Part shown: positions 11,119 through 20,745 of the stretch, piece by piece
Layout: each line of letters begins with the position of its first letter
How positions within the stretch are numbered: position 1 is the stretch's first letter
The notes under the pieces: generated by a model
What the model was told of the DNA's origin: nothing
The model's input: only the letters and a program-made list of their open reading frames with translations
The model's database searches: none
Assembly: GCA_951230915.1 (NCBI GenBank)
Contig: OX579638.1
Location: 20,168,696 to 20,232,695 of the forward strand
DNA: 64,000 bases
Source of the DNA: Antitrichia curtipendula
Lineage: Eukaryota; Streptophyta; Bryopsida; Hypnales; Leucodontaceae
Direction of reading: 5' to 3'
Translations under genes and position numbers: made by a program

Positions 11119-14100
11119 CTATTCTATTGTCTCCGTTGTCCCTGCAATTACTCCTGATGATTGAGTTCCTATCACTTCGCCTTCCTCACTATCCATAGGT
11201 CGGGCATCCAGTATAGCACAAACTTCAGATGGCATTTCCTGTTGAAGATCGTCCACAATCCTACCAAATACAACTTCAACTTCCGGGGAATGTACTAAAT
11301 CCATCAATGATTTTTCTTCCATAACCGAAGTCACCTGTTCAAAACTATATGACCCCTCCACTCTAGTACGCCGATATATGATACCTTCTCGATCATAATA
11401 CAGTCCATCTGCTCCTTCTGTCATTTCATGGTCTTGTGTGACCCATGGATACGACATCCTATTGAATTGTGTTTCATTTGCCATCCTTATTGATGTCGTT
11501 CTTTCCGAGAGTGTTTCTGCTGTTTGTAGAGGCAAATCCGCTCTAAGTGATTCTTGAACCTCATCCACCATCATAGGGCTTTGCACTTCCACCACGCCAA
11601 TTGGAATTCTTGCTAATGGTATATTCTCCTCTGTTTCTATTGTAGCCTCCTGAGTCGAAGGGATGACTTCTGTTGGTACTGGAGCTCCACTTCTTGCCCC
11701 CAGCATTTCATCGCGTATGTCTTTGTCAGCTACATTCTCTGAAGTAGGATCCATTTCAGGTACATCTTCCGGGTCTATGTTGTTTCCACCTTCTGTCAGT
11801 GTAATGTCCTCTCCCTTGGATGTTCCATGCGTGAAAGGTGCTTCGCCCATTTGCACTCCCACAGAAGGTGATACAATGTTATCTACTACTGTAGGTGCCA
11901 CTAAACTTGGACTTTGCAATTCTACTATTGGTTCCTTGACTCCTACTACCTCATCCACATTGCTTCCTCTCTCTCCTCCTGTCACTGTTCCGTCTGGTGC
12001 ATCATGTTCTTCTTCTGCTAGATCCTCCCTTTCGTTTGTTGCGGTCTCCTCTGAATCAGACTCTTCCGTGCCTGTTTCTATTGTCTCGTCCCTCGCCTCT
12101 CTTATATAAGGTGGATCATCTTCATAATTATCATCACTTCCCTCTCTTTCTTCGTGTCCCTCCCTCACCGGTGTGTCCTCAGAGTATAGATCTTCATCAT
12201 CTTCATCTTCATCTTCATCCTCTTCATCTTCAAATATGTCTTCGTCCTCTTCTTCTTCTGTCCTCGTGCGTACCCTATGCGTTTGGACTGCTTCCGTATG
12301 AGGTACACTACGATTTTCTGATGCGTCCGCCTCTGTGTTCTCATTTACTGATACAATTGATTCTCTTGTTTGAGTTCCCACTGGGTACAGTTCTTGCAAT
12401 GTATTATACAAGAATCGACCTTGATCTATCGAATCATCAAGTACAATCACTTGACTATCCACAAACAATTTGCGTAGTACCGTCGGTAATGCTGTTGTGA
12501 TACCAACGGCTACTAGTCCCCACTTCTCCGGTAGATATGTAGCAATCAATCTTTGCAATTCCGTAGGAGTCCGCTCCACGGGATCCACATCACATGGCAT
12601 CTTCCCATTCCTCCATGAATCTTTGAACACCACAGGTACTTCTTCAAGACCACCTCGTACGTTTTGTACCACACTCGACGCAATAGGATGCATCATTATA
12701 ATTCCAATACCTCCCAGTGCTTGTACTCTTCTCTCTCTTTGCCCATTATGTCGGAAGTCGTGAACATACGTTGACACCGTTTGTTGTTTGAATACCCAAA
12801 AGCCTCTCTGCCAAGTACATTCTGCTGGTAATGTCATCTTTTCTCGCATGTCCTCCTCAAAAAAAATTCCTGGAGGAAATAAGAACACCGCTGTCCATCT
12901 ATGTGTCCCTTCCATCCACTGCTGTAACTTTTCAACCACAGTACTATATTCAGCATCTGTCCAAACCTCATTCTCTCCCTTCATTTCGCACCATCTGCAA
13001 TAAAAAATCCACAAACATGGCGCTCCAACTTGCACAACTCCTTCTGCAAAGAATTGTCTTCTACAACAAATAGGAATGCTGACACTGCTCCTTCCGTTTG
13101 AATTAATAGATATAGTTAGTTGCCAATCCCACTGCGCTGCATCTATATGTCTTAAGTCTGTATGGATGCCACGATATCCAACTTCTCCACGTTAAACACT
13201 AGTATAATGATTTTGAATCATTGGAGATATGAGAGTTCCAGACCTTCCTAAGGCATCAACTGTCCTCATTGATGGAGAAGACCAAGCTTTCTTCATTTTC
13301 TTGTCAACAATTTCGGCAAGCAACTTCATTTGTGCGTGATTCTCTCCTTCAAATTTAACCACATCAATGCCAAAAAAATCCTGCATGCTGCATGGATTTT
13401 CCACCCCTGCTTCAACCAACAACCACCGTATTGCGTTTTGTACTGCTTCCCTCTCTTGAATACGATTAGTTGTCCAAGCCAACGTCCCTTTCATTGGAGC
13501 ATTGCTGCTGGCGCCGTTGAAAAAATATCTCTGTCGTGCACGCTCACCTTCAACTACAGGTTTTGCTGCCATTTCCTTTGCCAAACGCAAGTACATCGTT
13601 TTTGGAACCCTCATTAGCGGTCTCAGCCACAGTCGCTCCATTCGTTTCCTCCCTTTCCTTACATCAACACTTGAGTCCAATGACTTTTGGCTCGCATATT
13701 TATTCCACTTTCTCTGTTCTTCTTTACTATACCACAAAATTCCGTTCTCATAATCACGACACACTTGTAAAACAGCTTCATAGGCCCTTTCATCCACTTG
13801 CCATGCATGACATGTATACTCAGCCATCCTCTTGTACATAACCCCCAATGCCATGCTTCCTCTAGAGGACCTTGTCCAATGCAATGCGCTTGCTGCCATC
13901 GTTACTGCTCTCGCTCGTTGAGCGTCATCCGCTCGTACCTCTGGATTAGGTCTTCCACATGCTATCCAAATAGCTCAGAGTTTCATCAAATCTTCATTCA
14001 TTGTTGTATAAAACTCTCTTTCGAACTCTTTAGCATTAATTCGAACCGAGGCTTCTATATACAATTTTGGATCATTGTACACAATGAATTGAGCCTTCCT

Positions 14101-15449
14101 CTCAGCAAATGTCTTTTGGTAATCCTCGTCCTTCATCTTGCCCGCCTTCTGTTCTCCTTCAGCTTGCTTGCACGCTGCTACAACATGTTGACCATCAACA
14201 GGTTCCCAAATTATGTTGTTCTGCAACCAATTAATCCTAGACAAGTGTAGATTACCAGGTTCTGCTGAAGCATTATGCAAATACGCTGCCTCAAATTCAT
14301 TCACTCCACTCTCACGTGAAAAAGGAACCTCTCTTCGCATTGGAGAGCCTTCTGTATCCACACCATGAAAAACATATGCTACTGGTCGTAAGGTGAGCGG
14401 TGACATGTTCGGCTCTTCTCTTCCACAAAGGCGCTTGTACATTGCCGAAACTCGCCTTCCTATCATTGCTCGATGATTTGTCTCTACATTCTCCACATTT
14501 TGAATATTTGCAATCTTTGCACTGAAAACAAGATCCATTCCCCAAATATATCCTGCCAAGTACTCTTCATTGGTTGGAAATTTTACAAGAGGGCCAACAG
14601 CTTGTGATCTGTGAGAAATTAGATTCTCCTCCTCCTCGTTCGAAGATTCATCTATAACTGCAAGTTCTTCTCCATGTTGGACACCTTGTATAGTGAAGTT
14701 TGTTGTTATGCTTCTAGTGACTCTCCTCCTTACAATTGGTGCTCCAGGATTACTCTGTGGTAGGACACCCCTTCTCCCACGTTGAAATAGAGCTTGCCTT
14801 GCTTCCAAATTTTGTTGTCCCCTTCTTCGCTCTTCAGCTACCCTCGATGATTCAGCTTCTCCAGATGCAGGTACATGGCTAATATTCGTTGCTGCATTGA
14901 TCGAAGTCATTGTGTTCTCTTCTCCTTGTGTTGTTGTACTTCTTGGTGTTGATGTCAAAATACTATGCGTAAGCCTTCCTTCAGATGTGCCCTCCCGTGC
15001 CAATGACTATACCCCGCGTGAACCCCTTCCACGATTGGTTCTCACAGTCCTCTGCTGGACATTTCTATAGGCGGCTTCATTGTCTGCAGGTGCTCTTGAT
15101 GGTGAACGTCTCCTGACACGATCTCAAACAGGCACCCAATGAACATTCAGTGGAGATGCTAGAACCCGATATGTAGGATCAGTTTCTTTAGGTGCATGTG
15201 GAGGAGTTCCGTCTCTAGTACTTGGTGCTGCTGATCTCCGCATATCTTCGTAGGCCAAGGTTTCCATCAATAATCGCTGAGCTCGTAAAACATTTTCAGG
15301 ACTTAATCTCTGAAATCTTTCCACTGCTTCTTTCCATGTATTTTGAAGTTGTTCAGGCATCGAAGTCCAGTTTTCTTGCAGTTTAGGAAACACTTTCATG
15401 GGTTTCGGTACATTTAAACAACAATGTGGTATCGGTGCCATCATAAATT
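11119..15449 (-). pseudogene. Large mobile-type ORF with ParB-like and DNA methyltransferase-like regions (main part)
   Basis: One minus-strand frame runs 4.3 kb without a frameshift. It is broken only by four in-frame stops: TGA at 15124, TAG at 15007, TGA at 13975 and TAA at 13192. Its own stop is TAG at 11119. Its start was moved to 36277 by a CACTA insertion. In order: a helical N-terminal part, an Arg-rich linker, a segment at about 14250-14000 with WEPVDGQHVVAACK and, further on, IVYNDP, resembling ParB/sulfiredoxin-fold nucleotide-binding proteins. Then comes a basic helical region (13974-13195) and a region from 13191 to 12430. The last of these ends with TPTELQRLIATYLPEKWGL and VIVLDDS, placed like the Lys-Pro..., Asp-rich and Asp/Glu motifs at the C-terminal half of N4/N6 DNA methyltransferases. 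I find no DPPY or SPPY catalytic motif. A Glu/Asp tract lies near 12260-12160. Function is inferred from motif shape only. Confidence 0.55.
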
Positions 15450-15452
15450 GTC

Positions 15453-15464
15453 CACTATAAGAAA
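15453..15464 (+). repeat. Left terminal inverted repeat of the CACTA element
   Basis: CACTATAAGAAA, identical to the inverted right end at 36031-36042. Preceded by the target triplet GTC. Confidence 0.95.
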
Positions 15465-15504
15465 ACTGACTTTTAGGAAATGTCTCAGAAAACGAGAGAA
15501 CGTG

Positions 15505-16360
15505 TTTTTTCGGACGGAACACTAATCATCACTAACGTCTCCTAAAATCCGTCTAATTTGACAGGGTAAAAACAAGCAAAAATCTCAGAGGATGCATGAA
15601 TTTGTAGCTCGTTTTTCCTAAAACATGCGTCAAAATAGTGTTTCACAGGGACCTCTGAGTTTGACACGTGGAAGGCAGTTCAGTGCCACGTAGGCGCCGA
15701 GTGGACGGTCATTGCCACGTAATTTTTTTGGCCATGCTGACCGCGTCTGACGTGTTTGATGACATGGATGGCAGGAAATTCTGACGTGGCAGTTTCCGAA
15801 TGTGACGTGGAAGTCGTTCTGAAGGTTCTGTGCACGTAAAGCACTGTTACAAATTACGTCCAGTTAGACGCAATCATGTTTTGGAAGACGTCTTCCGAGA
15901 GTAATTCTTCATTTATAAAGTCACGCAGAGTCACGACGTTGTGTTTCTGGAGACGTCTTTCTCAAACGCAGGAAGGTGAGGATTTGGTGGACATCGTTCT
16001 GGATGACGTTTCTGTTGACGTGAGCATGCATTACCAGTTGAATTTCTTACGGCAGAAACAACAGCTTCTGCGAGTACTTCTTATTTGCTCTCCGTTCCAT
16101 TACATGTGCAGAGAAGTTGACATTGACGTCCGTGAACAACACATTGTCCAGAAGGACAATGTTTGGAACGATGTACCAGAATGCTTTTTCTTCAAAATGC
16201 TACGTCGTTGGACATGCACGATGCTTATTCTAACAACGAGGCTGTTGGGAAGGGCATCAAAAAGAACGCCATACATGTTGGAAATGACATTTTCTGTGTA
16301 ACACGTTCCGTGCACGTAGCGGATGGTAGAATGTCCTTGACAACGACGTACATAGTTCGA
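15505..16360. promoter_or_regulatory. Left subterminal region of the CACTA element, rich in ACGT cores
   Basis: I count about 20 ACGT cores in 850 bp, often as GACGT or CCACGT (for example near 15680, 15745, 15785, 15800, 15887, 15950, 16008, 16128, 16310). CACTA elements carry arrays of short subterminal motifs that bind the TnpA-type protein and are needed for transposition. That these are the binding sites here is an inference from position and repetition. No gene is supported in this stretch; the open frames on both strands are by-products. Confidence 0.5.
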
Positions 16361-16819
16361 AGAGCATCGGGCATAAAATGAGGCCCCTCCTCCGAACATG
16401 ATCGCAGACACCTAGGACAACATACAGAATCCAATTACTTATTAAGAAGCATGGCACAGTGAACGCTACTGGAAGCATATTGTCCATGACATGTTAAAAG
16501 AGACGTGCCCAGGAGTTGGGGTAGCTGTCACAATACGGAAACCTAATTTCCATATAGATAGGGTAGAATAAATGGAATAGATAGAAATTTTTAAACTTCT
16601 TTGGGTTAAGAAATGGTAGTTGTTTTCCGGAAGAGCTTACGTTTGGAATAAGCCTTCATCCGGAAACCTGTTTCCGATCCGGCTAGGTTAGGGTTTCCGG
16701 AAATGAACCGGAACGCCGCCACCTACGGACTAAGGATCCGGCCTACGAGGCTAGGGGACACGCCTCGGGAACAGAACCCTAATTCGGTTCCAATCCGGGG
16801 ACTGAAGGCGCTGTTCTGG

Positions 16820-16829
16820 CTATTTAAGG
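16820..16829 (+). promoter_or_regulatory. TATA-like box of the copy 1 element
   Basis: CTATTTAAGG lies about 294 bp from the element's 5' end and 140 bp before the ATG at 16962. TATA boxes at 27610 (copy 2) and 39650 (copy 3, minus strand) hold equivalent places, so a built-in promoter is likely. Confidence 0.55.
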
Positions 16830-16961
16830 GCCACCACCCGCCTTTCTTTCTTCATCTTTTTGAGTTTCCCAACTCGGTCGCGCGTAGCTAGTTGAGAGAA
16901 AGTCTGGTGAGAGTGCGTTTACGGATAGAGAGAGGTGAGGCTAGTAGTTTCCGGGTTCCAA

Positions 16962-18884
16962 ATGGCGGAAAGTAGTAATCCGAGAGCCGCAAGAGTGTCG
17001 GTCATCGCCCGGATGGTCTGTCCGGCGATACCGAATGACCCGGAGGTCCGGAAAGAGTTGGAGGAGGATCTCCGACGGATGGGATGCGTAGGGCTGATAG
17101 AGAGACCCTGGAATTTGAAGAAAGATGAGTTGATTCAGGAACTAATTGATGGGACGGCGAATCAGTACGAGCTGACTGTAAGAGGGCAGAGGAAAGGATG
17201 GCCGGAAGACGTCTGGGCGGAGGTGTACCAGTTCCGGAAGTTTGGAAACGGTTTGGCTTCAAGGGCGGATAAGTTCGCAACAGGAAAGTTCCGGAATCCG
17301 CCCAACGCCAAGGAGGGCTATGCAATCGCGGATTGCATCAACGAACGTCAGCGGAGAGTATTGGAATTTATGATACTCTATCCGGAAAAGCCGAGCCGGG
17401 TCACCGTAACAGTGGCCAACACTATTTTTGGAAGCCTGGAGGAGAGGGTGGTGCACTGGGGAAGGGTTATCGCGACAGTGGTCACTAAGTACAGCCCGAT
17501 CTGCCCCTACCTTTTCCACTTGTACCATCACGGAGATGTACTGACGCCGGATGAGACCCTCATCTACGAAACCGGATGCAAAATCCTCAAGTACGGATTG
17601 ATGGATGAGGTCCAAGAGGATGCCCCAGTTTCGGAAGAGGAAGAGGAGGAACTCGAGGAGGACCGAATCAGGCGGAGGGGAACCAAGCGGAAATCCACAG
17701 ATCCAGGTTCAAGGGGGAAGCAGCCCGAGGTGAATCCGGTGGAGCCGGACCAAGTTCCGGAGGAGAGAAGAACTTCCGGCAAGGAGTTCTTCGACGTCGG
17801 GGACCAGTGGATGGTACAGGCGCGACTCCTACATGTGAGGACGACCGCGTTCATCCAGGAGGTCGCGGATGAGCTGAAAGTTCTGCCCGAGGAGATTATC
17901 GATGAGATCCAACGAAGGCCAGATTCGGATACAATCCGCCTGAAGGACGAGGAGATCCGGAATCTGGAGAAGACCCGGGATGAATTCCAAGCCCGGACCA
18001 GTTGGGCGGAAGGGGAGTGTTCCTTGGCGAGACGGAATGAGAAGGACGCCCTCAGCATGGTTCGGAGTTTGCAGACGCTAGTCACCCAACCGGCGGATCT
18101 GGTGAACAAGGCGGCCCTCTACGACGTGCAGCTAGTGACGGATGGGCACATCACCGGATCAAAGGTGGTGATGATCCTGATGGACTTCCAGACGAGGATG
18201 GAGAGGGTCTTGAAGGAAATGCAAGCATTGGTGGCTCGGGTGGATCCGGAACAGGCGATGAGTTTCTCATCGTTTCCGGATCTGTCAACCAATCCGTACC
18301 TTCAGATTCCGGTGAAGCATGTAGGCGAGAGCTCCATCCGTTCGAAACCGGAAGGACTTGGGTCACTTCTTAGGCCACACGAGATTCCACAGGGATGGTT
18401 GGCGCAGCGGAATCAGGTCACCGCGAAGAATCCGGTCCAAAGTACTCCGACTCAGGCGGAAACACCAGTTGAAGTGGTAACCCCTGCACCAGTACATGGC
18501 GGAACATCCGATTCCGTAAAACAGACACAGTCGATGGTGGACAACAACCTCATCAGGCGGATGGGGTTGGTGGCCAATCCGGCCCGGACAAGCCCCCAAG
18601 ATTTTGTGCATATGCAGGAGGCGGATGCACCAGAAGGAGAGGCGCCGAGGGAGAAAGAAGCTCCCATCGACTTGGACGAGATGGAGGATGTAAACGAGAT
18701 CGTGGATTCGGACAAGGACGACTACGAATCCGGATCCATGACGGAAACAAATGAAGACCTTCCGCCCCCTCCCAAGAAGATTCAGACCCGCGCGGCTCTC
18801 CGGTCGACTCCTGTCAAGACCAACCCAAAGGAAGCTGCAAATCAAGGCGGAAGTAGTTCAAAGAAGACGCGCCGCAAAAAGTAG
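16962..18884 (+). CDS. Gag-like / plant-transposon-like protein of the TGT...ACA element, intact
   Basis: 640 residues, from ATG 16962 (MAESSNPR) to TAG 18882-18884. The frame opens upstream to a GTG at 16935, but the ATG matches the start of copy 2 (MAEIPV). Conserved in all three copies: MGCVG...PW (about 40-55), a block around YAIADCI (about 120), ILYPEKPSRVTVTVANTIFG (about 140), CPYLFHLY (about 185) and LKYG (about 205). Then come an acidic tract (EEEEEELEED), a basic RIRRRGTKRKS that could be a nuclear signal, a coiled-coil stretch (about 320-380), ITGSKVVMILMDF (about 400) and a Lys/Arg-rich tail (KKTRRKK). The shape resembles plant retroelement gag-like or 'putative plant transposon' proteins; I see no protease, reverse transcriptase, integrase or zinc knuckle. 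It may be a structural or DNA-binding protein that needs partner enzymes in trans. Confidence 0.7.
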   Translation: MAESSNPRAARVSVIARMVCPAIPNDPEVRKELEEDLRRMGCVGLIERPWNLKKDELIQELIDGTANQYELTVRGQRKGWPEDVWAEVYQFRKFGNGLASRADKFATGKFRNPPNAKEGYAIADCINERQRRVLEFMILYPEKPSRVTVTVANTIFGSLEERVVHWGRVIATVVTKYSPICPYLFHLYHHGDVLTPDETLIYETGCKILKYGLMDEVQEDAPVSEEEEEELEEDRIRRRGTKRKSTDPGSRGKQPEVNPVEPDQVPEERRTSGKEFFDVGDQWMVQARLLHVRTTAFIQEVADELKVLPEEIIDEIQRRPDSDTIRLKDEEIRNLEKTRDEFQARTSWAEGECSLARRNEKDALSMVRSLQTLVTQPADLVNKAALYDVQLVTDGHITGSKVVMILMDFQTRMERVLKEMQALVARVDPEQAMSFSSFPDLSTNPYLQIPVKHVGESSIRSKPEGLGSLLRPHEIPQGWLAQRNQVTAKNPVQSTPTQAETPVEVVTPAPVHGGTSDSVKQTQSMVDNNLIRRMGLVANPARTSPQDFVHMQEADAPEGEAPREKEAPIDLDEMEDVNEIVDSDKDDYESGSMTETNEDLPPPPKKIQTRAALRSTPVKTNPKEAANQGGSSSKKTRRKK

Positions 18885-20745
18885 ATAGGACGGATAGTTA
18901 GGATTTTGAACTTTTAGTTTCCGGAACGGAATTTTCCGTAAGTGTGGGCCCGTTTCCGGATTTTTAGGGATAGTTTTCGGCGCCGGGTATCTCGGCTTCT
19001 TCTGTGGTTGGTTAGCTTGATTTTCAATTGTCTTTTTCCCTTTTTGTTTTGGTTTTAAATGGTGGGCAGGGCTGTTGCCCATTCATTCCCTCCTTATGCA
19101 ATTTGAAGTTTCATTTCAATTTCCTCATTTCAATCTGAGACACTAAGTATACTTTCCATGTTTTAAGTATCTTTGGAGGACTTGGGTGGTGTGTGTGTGT
19201 TTTCTTGGAGAGTTGTGAGGAACTGGGAAGGAGGAATCCGGATCCTATAATTGTTTGGAGTGAGACAATAAGGGAGAATCTGTAGCGAAGCTAGGATGGA
19301 TCTGTAGGACTTGTGCATTTAAAATCTTTAAACTACTGGAACGGTAATCCGATTGGAGTGTTGAGGGTGAGGTTCCGGAACTAGAAGTGGTTCCGTGCGG
19401 AGTTAAGCAACCGCTAAAGGGAAAACCCCTACTTATCGGAAGATCTGCTAACTGCAGTGTCCTCTATTTTCTCTTAGAATTTCTCTTGTGTTAAATCCGG
19501 ATAAGTTGTGTATCTGTCGTTGTAGTGGAGAGGAGAGACCAGATTCTGCGTGACCTGCTTTCTGGATAGGCCATCCGTAAAGTCGTGAGGAGACGGAAAC
19601 CTACTTTATTGCAATATTTAGACCTGTCGAGTGTCTTGGGTTGTTTTATAAATGTTAGAATGTGTGACTGAAAAGTGGTGAAGTCCCTGCCTCTTTAAAG
19701 AGTAAAAGCGGACCCCCTGAAGGTAAAACAGGGGTATTACAAACCGAAGAAGTTACTGTGTCCGGATTCCGGAAAAGGACGAATCCGGATTAGAAACTGG
19801 AAAGAAGCAAGTTCCAGAAGAGAGAAAGAGAAATTTTGGGTTCCCTTGGGGTGTTTGAGAGATAATCCGATTAAATCCAAATTCATAACAACATAGTAGA
19901 GTCCCTGGGACAATTTTCCGTGTTATCTAACCACAATTGTGTGTTAAAGGAGCTTACACCTAGATTACGCGTACGACAGAGGCTACTCTATGCAGCAGGG
20001 CCTGTTTGAAGCAAAAGCAGTATCAAAAATACATAGTTGCTATGCTGCTTTGAGGATACCCACCTCAGATGTCCTTCGTCTACGCTTCAGGTTCAATACT
20101 ATTCACGAGTACCACGCAAGATTGTGATGACAACAGAACAACGAATACAAACTTTGCCGTTTATTAAATAAAGGCAGTCAATCACTGTCCGGAGGCCAGA
20201 ACTTTGCTTCTCCTCATCAGTACATAGACATGTAGCAAAGGAGCCACAGAAGCCACTGTCATGTTCACGTGGCCCCGTTCTGTGAGTGTTTTTCAGTGAA
20301 AGCAAACGATATACATTTCCGTATGTCCTAAGGCACTTCCAAAAAAGCAATCCTTCCTGTACATGAAGCGGGGAGACGCTACGCCGTTGCACTGCGACAT
20401 ATCAACAAAAAAGGCCCGTTCGTCGTGACATCTCATACAGCGCTGTGTTCCTCCTCTCACTTCTTACGTGCTGCATCTACTTTTTTTGCCCCCACCGCCT
20501 GCAAATTTCCGAAATTAGTACAGGACCTTTCAAGAAGGACGACGATGTCTATGAGCACGTCTTCCATGTCAGCAGCTATTCAGTATACTTCCAAGTGTCC
20601 ACAAGTTCCATGTCATGTGTGGTTCACTTCAATTCCACGGCACAACACATTCCCTGTCATTTGCGGTTCATTTCAGACCCCTGCTGCAAATGGACAGTGT
20701 ACATGATTTAAAGAGAAGCAAATGACAGAAAGAGGGTGTTCTCAC

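Larger units (their letters stand above)
16526..19978 (+). mobile_element. TGT...ACA element with a gag-like ORF, copy 1 (3,453 bp)
   Basis: The left end TGTCACAATACGG and the right end CGTACGACA were placed by comparison with two sister copies (27335-30755 and 36561-39955). All three share 5' TGT, 3' ACA, a TATA-like box about 275-305 bp from the 5' end, one ORF, then about 1.1 kb of 3' DNA with shared blocks (TATCGGAAGATCTGC, GTCGTTGTAGT, GGGGTAT, ACATAGTAGA...CCCTG). I find no long direct repeat inside, so no pair of LTRs. The flanking 5-mers (GTAGC and GAGGC) do not match exactly here, unlike at the other copies. This copy alone has an unbroken ORF and lies in the left subterminal part of the CACTA. 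Confidence 0.75.

Noticed and set aside
11663..12763. Plus-strand frames of 97-167 codons opposite the large minus-strand ORF
   Set aside because: They are Ser/Pro/Leu-rich shadows of the minus-strand Asp/Glu-rich coding sequence.
15876..16487. Frames on both strands in the left CACTA end (up to 141 codons)
   Set aside because: They overlap each other on both strands, have no homology I can see, and lie in the motif-rich subterminal region.
17564..18845. Minus-strand frames opposite the gag-like ORF of copy 1
   Set aside because: They are not conserved in copies 2 and 3, while the plus-strand protein is.
16526..19978. A normal LTR retrotransposon with short LTRs
   Set aside because: I compared the first and last few hundred bases of all three copies and found no direct repeat, only short inverted ends.
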